DNA of 10,127 nt. It comes from an uncultured Lachnospiraceae bacterium. Lineage in GTDB: Bacteria; Bacillota; Clostridia; Lachnospirales; Lachnospiraceae. The notes under the pieces were generated by a model. It worked only from the letters and a program-made list of their open reading frames with translations, had not been told where the DNA came from and ran no database searches. Positions 6,072 through 10,127 of the stretch are shown piece by piece. Made by a program: the position numbers and the translations under genes. Every line of letters starts with the position of its first letter. The stretch's first letter is position 1. The stretch covers positions 1-10,127 of the forward strand of contig CAJUOE010000088.1 in NCBI GenBank assembly GCA_910587895.1, read 5' to 3'.

Positions 6072-6575
6072 ATGGCGAAGTTGAATATCGTGCTTTTTGA
6101 GCCGGAAATTCCGGCAAATACAGGTAACATAGGACGAACCTGCGTTGCGACCGGAACGCGCCTGCACCTCATTGAACCGCTTGGATTCCAGTTAAATGAG
6201 AAGGCAATCAGGCGCGCCGGCATGGATTACTGGCAGGATCTGGATGTGACGCGTTACATCAACTGGGCGGATTTTCTTGCAAAAAATCCAGGCGCAAGGA
6301 TTTATATGGCGACGACGAAAGCACGCCAGGTTTATACGCAGGTGCATTATGAAAGCGATTGTTATCTGATGTTCGGGAAAGAGAGCGGCGGAATTCCGGA
6401 AGAAATTTTAAAGGAAAGCCCGGACTGTTGTGTGCGGATTCCGATGATTGGCGAGACGCGTTCCCTGAACCTGTCAAACTCCGTTGCCATTTTGCTTTAT
6501 GAGGCATTGCGGCAGAATCAGTTTGAGCATATGAAACTGGAAGGCGAGCTGCATCGGTTAAGCTGGGAGGAATAA
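6072..6575 (+). CDS. trmL: tRNA (cytidine(34)-2'-O)-methyltransferase TrmL
   Basis: SPOUT-class, S-adenosylmethionine-dependent enzyme that methylates the ribose 2'-OH of the wobble base 34 (C or cmnm5U) in tRNA-Leu isoacceptors. The 167 residues match the small, single-domain TrmL/YibK size; larger relatives such as TrmH carry extensions. Key segments are EPEIPANTGNIGRTC (10-24, with N16 and R22), the EKAIRRAGMDYW stretch, FGKESGGIPEEIL (101-113) and IPMIGETRSLNLSNSVAI (123-140). The last two build the trefoil-knot cofactor site. A weak AGAGGGA precedes the ATG. It ends six bases before ecfA1, so it is very likely cotranscribed with the transporter genes. It shares a tRNA-modification theme with truA at the operon's end. 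Confidence 0.94.
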   Translation: MAKLNIVLFEPEIPANTGNIGRTCVATGTRLHLIEPLGFQLNEKAIRRAGMDYWQDLDVTRYINWADFLAKNPGARIYMATTKARQVYTQVHYESDCYLMFGKESGGIPEEILKESPDCCVRIPMIGETRSLNLSNSVAILLYEALRQNQFEHMKLEGELHRLSWEE

Positions 6576-6581
6576 CAATCC

Positions 6582-7433
6582 ATGAATTTTATTGAAGCAA
6601 GAAAACTGGTACACGAATTTATCAGGCGGGATGAAGAGGATAACGTAGAGAGCATTCTGGTTGCACTGGATGGCGTGGATCTCGACGTAAGGCAGGGAGA
6701 GTTCGTAGCGATTCTGGGACACAACGGTTCCGGAAAATCTACGCTTGCCAAGCATCTTAATGTGCTGCTCACGCCGGAGAGCGGAACTTTGTGGGTAGAC
6801 GGCAAGGATGCGCAGGACGCGGATAATCTCTGGGATATCCGCCAGAATACCGGAATGGTATTTCAGAATCCGGATAATCAGATCATTGCAAGCGTAGTGG
6901 AGGAGGATGTCGCCTTCGGTCCGGAAAATATCGGCGTGCCCACGCAGGAAATCTGGAAACGCGTGGAGAAGAGCTTAAAGTCTGTGGGCATGATCCAGTA
7001 TCGGGAACATTCGCCCAACAGACTCAGCGGCGGCCAGAAACAGCGGGTTGCCATTGCCGGGGTGATGGCGATGGAGCCGAAATGCATCGTGTTGGACGAG
7101 CCTACGGCGATGCTTGACCCCAATGGACGAAAAGAAGTGCTGGACGCGGTAGAGCAGCTGAACCGCGAGAAAGGCGTGACGGTGATTCTCATCACACATT
7201 ATATGGAAGAAGTTACCCGGGCTGACCGGATTTATGTGATGGACAACGGAAAAGTGGTTATGCAGGGGACGCCGCGTGCCATTTTTTCCCAGGTGGAGAC
7301 GTTGAAATCTTATCGTCTGGACGTGCCTCAGATTACGCTTTTGGCGTATGAACTTAAGAAAGCAGGCCTGCCGGTTCCGGATGGAATACTGAACCGGCAG
7401 GAATTGGTGGAGGCGTTATGTCAATTATATTAG
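6582..7433 (+). CDS. ecfA1: Energy-coupling factor transporter ATPase EcfA1
   Basis: First of two ABC ATPases that power ECF-type vitamin and metal uptake. It forms a heterodimer with EcfA2 under the membrane protein EcfT. All nucleotide-binding motifs are intact in 283 residues: Walker A GHNGSGKST (46-54), Q-loop FQNPDNQ (from 94, Q95), signature LSGGQ (148-152), Walker B CIVLDE with catalytic E173, D-loop AMLDP and switch H206 in ITH. The C-terminal extension after about residue 225 is typical of EcfA subunits. GGAGG at 6566-6570 lies 11 bases before the ATG. The 3' end overlaps ecfA2 by 16 bases and carries an 11-pair inverted repeat. The assignment as A1 rests on gene order and the ITHYMEE-type switch; A1 and A2 are close paralogues. 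Confidence 0.95.
   Translation: MNFIEARKLVHEFIRRDEEDNVESILVALDGVDLDVRQGEFVAILGHNGSGKSTLAKHLNVLLTPESGTLWVDGKDAQDADNLWDIRQNTGMVFQNPDNQIIASVVEEDVAFGPENIGVPTQEIWKRVEKSLKSVGMIQYREHSPNRLSGGQKQRVAIAGVMAMEPKCIVLDEPTAMLDPNGRKEVLDAVEQLNREKGVTVILITHYMEEVTRADRIYVMDNGKVVMQGTPRAIFSQVETLKSYRLDVPQITLLAYELKKAGLPVPDGILNRQELVEALCQLY
7367..7401. other. Perfect 11-bp inverted repeat just before the ecfA2 start
   Basis: CCTGCCGGTTC (7367-7377) and GAACCGGCAGG (7391-7401) are perfect reverse complements around a 13-base loop, within the last codons of ecfA1. The stem ends seven bases before the GGAGG (7409-7413) of ecfA2. There is no T-run, so it is not an intrinsic terminator. A stable hairpin here could set how much ecfA2 translation depends on ribosomes finishing ecfA1. 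Constraint from the coding sequence could produce it by chance, but eleven GC-rich pairs is long. Confidence 0.6.
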
Positions 7434-8281
7434 ATAAAGTCAATTATGTTTACAGCGAGAAAACAGCATATGAAATCCATGCGCTAAAGGATATCAACCT
7501 GAAAATCGGCGATGGGGAATTTATCGGTGTGATTGGACATACCGGTTCTGGCAAATCTACGCTTATCCAGCATTTAAACGGATTGATGAAGGCAAGTTCC
7601 GGCGGGATTTATTATAACGGGCAGGATATTTATGATGCGGATTATGATAAAAAAGAGCTGCGCAGGAAGGTGGGGCTGGTGTTTCAGTATCCGGAGCATC
7701 AGCTGTTTGAAACCACGGTGTTTGCGGACGTCTGTTTTGGGCCGAAGAACTGCGGACTTTCCCGCAGGGAATCGGAATTGAAGGCATTTAGCGCATTGCG
7801 CAGCGTGGGACTTCCCGAGGATTACTGGTACCGTTCGCCATTTGAATTGAGCGGCGGCCAGAAACGGCGCGCGGCGATTGCCGGTGTTCTTGCCATGGAG
7901 CCGGAAGTATTGGTGTTGGATGAGCCTACGGCGGGACTTGACCCGAAGGGACGGGATGAGATACTGGATCAGGTGGCAAGCCTGCACAGGGAGCGGAAGA
8001 TGACGATCATTCTCGTGTCGCACAGTATGGAAGATGTGGCAAAATATGTCGGGCGCCTGATTGTCATGAATCATGGCAGCGTGTTATATGACGGTACGCC
8101 GAAGGAAGTATTTGCGCATTACCGGGAACTGGAAGAAGTCGGGCTTGCCGCTCCGCAGGTGACATACCTCATGCATGAGCTTAGAAAGCGCGGCATTCCG
8201 GCAAACGGTGTTGCGACTACGCTTGAGGAAGCCAAACAGTCCATTTTGCAGGCTTTTGCAGACAAAAATAACAGGAAGTAA
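7418..8281 (+). CDS. ecfA2: Energy-coupling factor transporter ATPase EcfA2
   Basis: Second ABC ATPase of the ECF module, 287 residues, partner of EcfA1. Motifs are Walker A GHTGSGKST (40-48), the Q-loop FQYPEHQLF (the variant usual for EcfA2), signature LSGGQ (144-148) followed by KRRAAIAG, Walker B VLVLDE with E169, GLDP D-loop, and the VSH switch histidine. The C-terminal helical extension includes a YLMHELRKRGIPA stretch. The ATG lies inside the end of ecfA1 in another frame, with GGAGG only four bases upstream, so translational coupling is likely. It matches the fixed ecfA1-ecfA2-ecfT order seen in Firmicutes. No substrate-specific S component is encoded beside it, consistent with a group II ECF system in which one core serves several S proteins. 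Confidence 0.95.
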   Translation: MSIILDKVNYVYSEKTAYEIHALKDINLKIGDGEFIGVIGHTGSGKSTLIQHLNGLMKASSGGIYYNGQDIYDADYDKKELRRKVGLVFQYPEHQLFETTVFADVCFGPKNCGLSRRESELKAFSALRSVGLPEDYWYRSPFELSGGQKRRAAIAGVLAMEPEVLVLDEPTAGLDPKGRDEILDQVASLHRERKMTIILVSHSMEDVAKYVGRLIVMNHGSVLYDGTPKEVFAHYRELEEVGLAAPQVTYLMHELRKRGIPANGVATTLEEAKQSILQAFADKNNRK

Positions 8282-8294
8282 AGTAGGAAACGAT

Positions 8295-9095
8295 ATGTTG
8301 AGAGATATTACGATTGGACAATATTATCCGGCGGATTCCGTGATTCATAAACTGGATCCCAGAACGAAACTGATGGCGACCCTCATCTATATTCTGTCAC
8401 TTTTTGTGTTTCGGAATGTGGCTGGATTTGCGGTGGTGACATTGGCGCTGGCATCCATCATTCTGCTGTCTAAAGTTCCATTTGGCTTTATGGTAAAAGG
8501 CCTGAAGGCAATTGTAATTATCCTAATTATTACAGCGTTATTTAACCTGTTTCTGACCCCGGGAAATGCACTTGTTTCGTTCTGGAAACTGAAGATTACG
8601 AAAGAAGGACTTAAAAATGCTGCCTTTATGAGCGTCCGCCTGATTTACCTGATTCTTGGCAGCTCTGTTTTAACGCTTACGACTACGCCGAACCAGCTTA
8701 CCGACGGCATGGAAAAAGCATTAAAGCCGTTCAATAAAATTCATGTCCCGGTGCATGAGATTGCCATGATGATGTCGATTGCACTGCGGTTCATCCCCAT
8801 CCTGATTGAGGAGACGGACAAGATCATGAAAGCGCAGCTTGCCAGAGGAGCGGATTTCGAGAGCGGAAATTTGGTGAAAAAGGCCAAAGCCATGGTGCCG
8901 CTTTTGGTACCGCTGTTTATCTCTGCCTTCCGCCGTGCCAATGATCTGGCTCTGGCGATGGAAGCGCGCTGCTATCACGGCGGCGAGGGCAGAACGAAAA
9001 TGAAACCCTTAAAGTACCGTGGGGTGGATGGAATTGCTTATCTGGTGATATTTGCTTATTTTGCAGCGGTGGTTTCACTGCGTATCTGGATGTAG
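8295..9095 (+). CDS. ecfT: Energy-coupling factor transporter transmembrane protein EcfT
   Basis: Membrane scaffold of the ECF transporter that links the EcfA1-EcfA2 ATPases to interchangeable substrate-binding S components. The 266 residues contain hydrophobic segments at about 27-60, 66-92, 108-130 and 240-262. The two coupling-helix signatures are ARG (183-185 in AQLARGADFE) and ARC (224-226 in AMEARCYHGGEG); their arginines contact the ATPases. The frame is open from 8175, inside ecfA2, but that start would add 40 residues unlike EcfT. The ATG at 8295 has TAGGAAA just upstream and begins the usual RDITIGQYYPADS N terminus. It follows ecfA2 by 13 bases. The second motif has Cys where many family members have Gly; the key arginine is kept. 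Confidence 0.94.
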   Translation: MLRDITIGQYYPADSVIHKLDPRTKLMATLIYILSLFVFRNVAGFAVVTLALASIILLSKVPFGFMVKGLKAIVIILIITALFNLFLTPGNALVSFWKLKITKEGLKNAAFMSVRLIYLILGSSVLTLTTTPNQLTDGMEKALKPFNKIHVPVHEIAMMMSIALRFIPILIEETDKIMKAQLARGADFESGNLVKKAKAMVPLLVPLFISAFRRANDLALAMEARCYHGGEGRTKMKPLKYRGVDGIAYLVIFAYFAAVVSLRIWM

Positions 9096-9124
9096 ATCTT
9101 GCAGTTGAAATCCGGAGTTGGAAG

Positions 9125-9904
9125 ATGGAGGACGTGGAGCGAATGGATGAACATATGGGGAAATGGAAGAGAATCAAGCTGGTTGTGGCATATGACGGCA
9201 CAGATTACTGCGGCTGGCAGGTACAGCCCAGCGGAATTACGATAGAGGAAGTGCTGAACCGGGAATTATCAAACCTGCTGGGAGAAGAAATCCGGGTGAT
9301 TGGCGCAAGCCGTACCGATTCGGGCGTGCATTCCCTTGGAAATGTGGCGGTGTTTGACACCGCCACATGCATTCCGCCGGACAAAATCTGTTATGCGCTC
9401 AATCAGAGGTTGCCGGAAGATATCGTAGTGCAAAGCTCCTGTGAAGTGCCAGAAGGTTTCCACCCGCGGCGGTGTTACAGTGAGAAGACATATGAATACC
9501 GGATTCTGAACCGCAGGCTTCCCATGCCTACGCTGCGCAGATATACGTATTTCTATTACCGTCCGCTGCAGGTGGAAAAGATGCAGCAGGCTTTGGATTA
9601 CCTGGTCGGCGAACATGATTTTAAAAGTTTCTGTTCGGTGAAAACCACTGTGGAGGATACGGTTCGCACCGTTCTTTCCGGGAAGGTGGAACGAACGCCG
9701 GAAGATGTGGTAATTATCCGCATTACCGGAACGGGATTTTTATATAACATGGTTCGGATTATTGCAGGGACGCTGATTTCTGTGGGAATCGGGGAACTTG
9801 AGCCGGAGGATATGGTGCGGATTCTGGAAGAGAAAGACCGCAGCGCAGCGGGGGCGACGGCGCCGCCGCAGGGATTGACGATGATGGGGATTTTTTATCC
9901 GTAG
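9125..9904 (+). CDS. truA: tRNA pseudouridine(38-40) synthase TruA
   Basis: Isomerises uridines 38, 39 and 40 in the anticodon stem-loop of many tRNAs to pseudouridine; cytoplasmic dimer. The 259 residues are the normal length. The core begins KLVVAYDGTDYCGWQVQ, the catalytic aspartate is D65 in ASRTDSGVH, and the C-terminal half shows HDFKSFCS and FLYNMVRIIAGTLI. The start at 9125 has GGAG seven bases upstream. In-frame ATGs at 9143 and 9155 would shorten the N terminus by 6 or 10 residues and also suit the family, so the exact start is uncertain. It is the last gene of the packed operon, 29 bases after ecfT, an order common in Firmicutes, where ribosomal protein genes rplM-rpsI often come next. 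I see no convincing terminator after the stop. Confidence 0.94.
   Translation: MEDVERMDEHMGKWKRIKLVVAYDGTDYCGWQVQPSGITIEEVLNRELSNLLGEEIRVIGASRTDSGVHSLGNVAVFDTATCIPPDKICYALNQRLPEDIVVQSSCEVPEGFHPRRCYSEKTYEYRILNRRLPMPTLRRYTYFYYRPLQVEKMQQALDYLVGEHDFKSFCSVKTTVEDTVRTVLSGKVERTPEDVVIIRITGTGFLYNMVRIIAGTLISVGIGELEPEDMVRILEEKDRSAAGATAPPQGLTMMGIFYP
9342..9368. other. Perfect 12-bp inverted repeat inside truA
   Basis: The bases at 9342-9353 (ATGTGGCGGTGT) pair fully with 9357-9368 around a three-base loop TTG. It lies in truA codons 73-82, just after the catalytic motif. There is no T-run after it, so it is not an intrinsic terminator. It would be one of the most stable local structures in the operon mRNA, and could pause ribosomes or polymerase or protect against decay. 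Its function is unknown. Confidence 0.65.
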
Positions 9905-10127
9905 TGTGACAATTCAGGCGATTTGTTACAAAATAGCCTTATTTTATAGAACCTGTATAATACTGTTATAAAAATTCTTATGGGAAGTGTAACTTTAAGA
10001 CAGCTTTTCCATTCATTTTGACTGAAATGAAAACATTCGGTGAATTTCGTGTACACCTTGCCTCCGGGAGATGGACGTAATGTATTCCGCCCAACTTCAC
10101 TGTCTGAGGGTTTCCTTACTGCCGCTA
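9905..10127. other. Intergenic segment of unknown role with AT-rich dyads
   Basis: No recognised gene in these 223 bases. An imperfect AT-rich dyad lies at 9942-9973 (TTTTATA and TATAAAA arms) around a TATAAT at 9956-9961 that could serve as a -10 box but lacks a good -35. A perfect seven-pair stem, TTCATTT with AAATGAA, lies at 10012-10031. GTGTACAC at 10049-10056 is a palindrome, and AGACAG (9998-10003) can pair with CTGTCT (10100-10105). On the minus strand one frame stays open from the right edge for 76 codons to a stop at 9895-9897, with no ATG in it. It could be a leader for a gene beyond the edge, a dispersed repeat, or the end of a leftward gene. Confidence 0.35.

Noticed and set aside
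8175..8294. Longer EcfT start at 8175
   Set aside because: The added 40 residues are an out-of-frame reading of the end of ecfA2 and do not resemble EcfT.
9904..9912. Group II intron 5' boundary suggested by GTGTG after the truA stop
   Set aside because: A five-base match is expected by chance, and no domain V hairpin or reverse-transcriptase gene is seen in the window.

Overview
The window looks like chromosome from a Gram-positive, spore-former-type Clostridia, most likely a Lachnospiraceae gut anaerobe. The reasons are strong GGAGG-type ribosome binding sites, roughly balanced base composition, a VanW/G5 surface protein, a complete ECF transporter core (ecfA1-ecfA2-ecfT) followed by truA, and a PolC-like 3'-5' exonuclease. 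The family assignment is inference from gene content and protein style; no database search was made. There are no rRNA or tRNA genes, CRISPR arrays, transposases or phage genes.

Left part (1-1707): a rightward DEDDh exonuclease (12-752) meets a leftward single-pass membrane protein of unknown function (702-1322) tail to tail, and the two genes share 51 coding bases. Upstream of the membrane protein, on the other strand, lies a 35-codon gene for a very small membrane protein (1418-1525). A good sigma-A-type promoter candidate for it (1243-1271) sits inside the leftward gene.

Middle (1624-3390): a well-formed promoter drives a 540-residue exported VanW-domain protein with a G5-like domain, a ten-glutamine run and a highly charged tail. 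A classic stem-loop terminator follows.

Right part (3414-9904): eight rightward genes are packed with gaps of 6-29 bases or with overlaps, and read as one operon. They encode a HypE/PurM-superfamily protein without the HypE C-terminal cysteine, an Lrp/AsnC regulator, a class I/II aminotransferase that overlaps the regulator by ATGA, the tRNA wobble methyltransferase TrmL, the two ECF ATPases, the ECF transmembrane coupling protein, and the tRNA pseudouridine synthase TruA. Together they cover amino-acid nitrogen metabolism and its control, the shared energising module for vitamin or metal uptake (the substrate-binding S proteins must be encoded elsewhere), and tRNA modification. Two long perfect inverted repeats lie within coding sequence, one just before the ecfA2 start and one inside truA.

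Right edge (9905-10127): no recognised gene. It holds AT-rich dyads and an uninterrupted but start-less leftward reading frame, and may be a dispersed repeat or a leader region.

No clearly new biological system is evident. The best leads are the small membrane protein with its antisense-placed promoter, the HypE-like protein tied to an amino-acid operon, the intragenic hairpins, and the unexplained right-hand segment.
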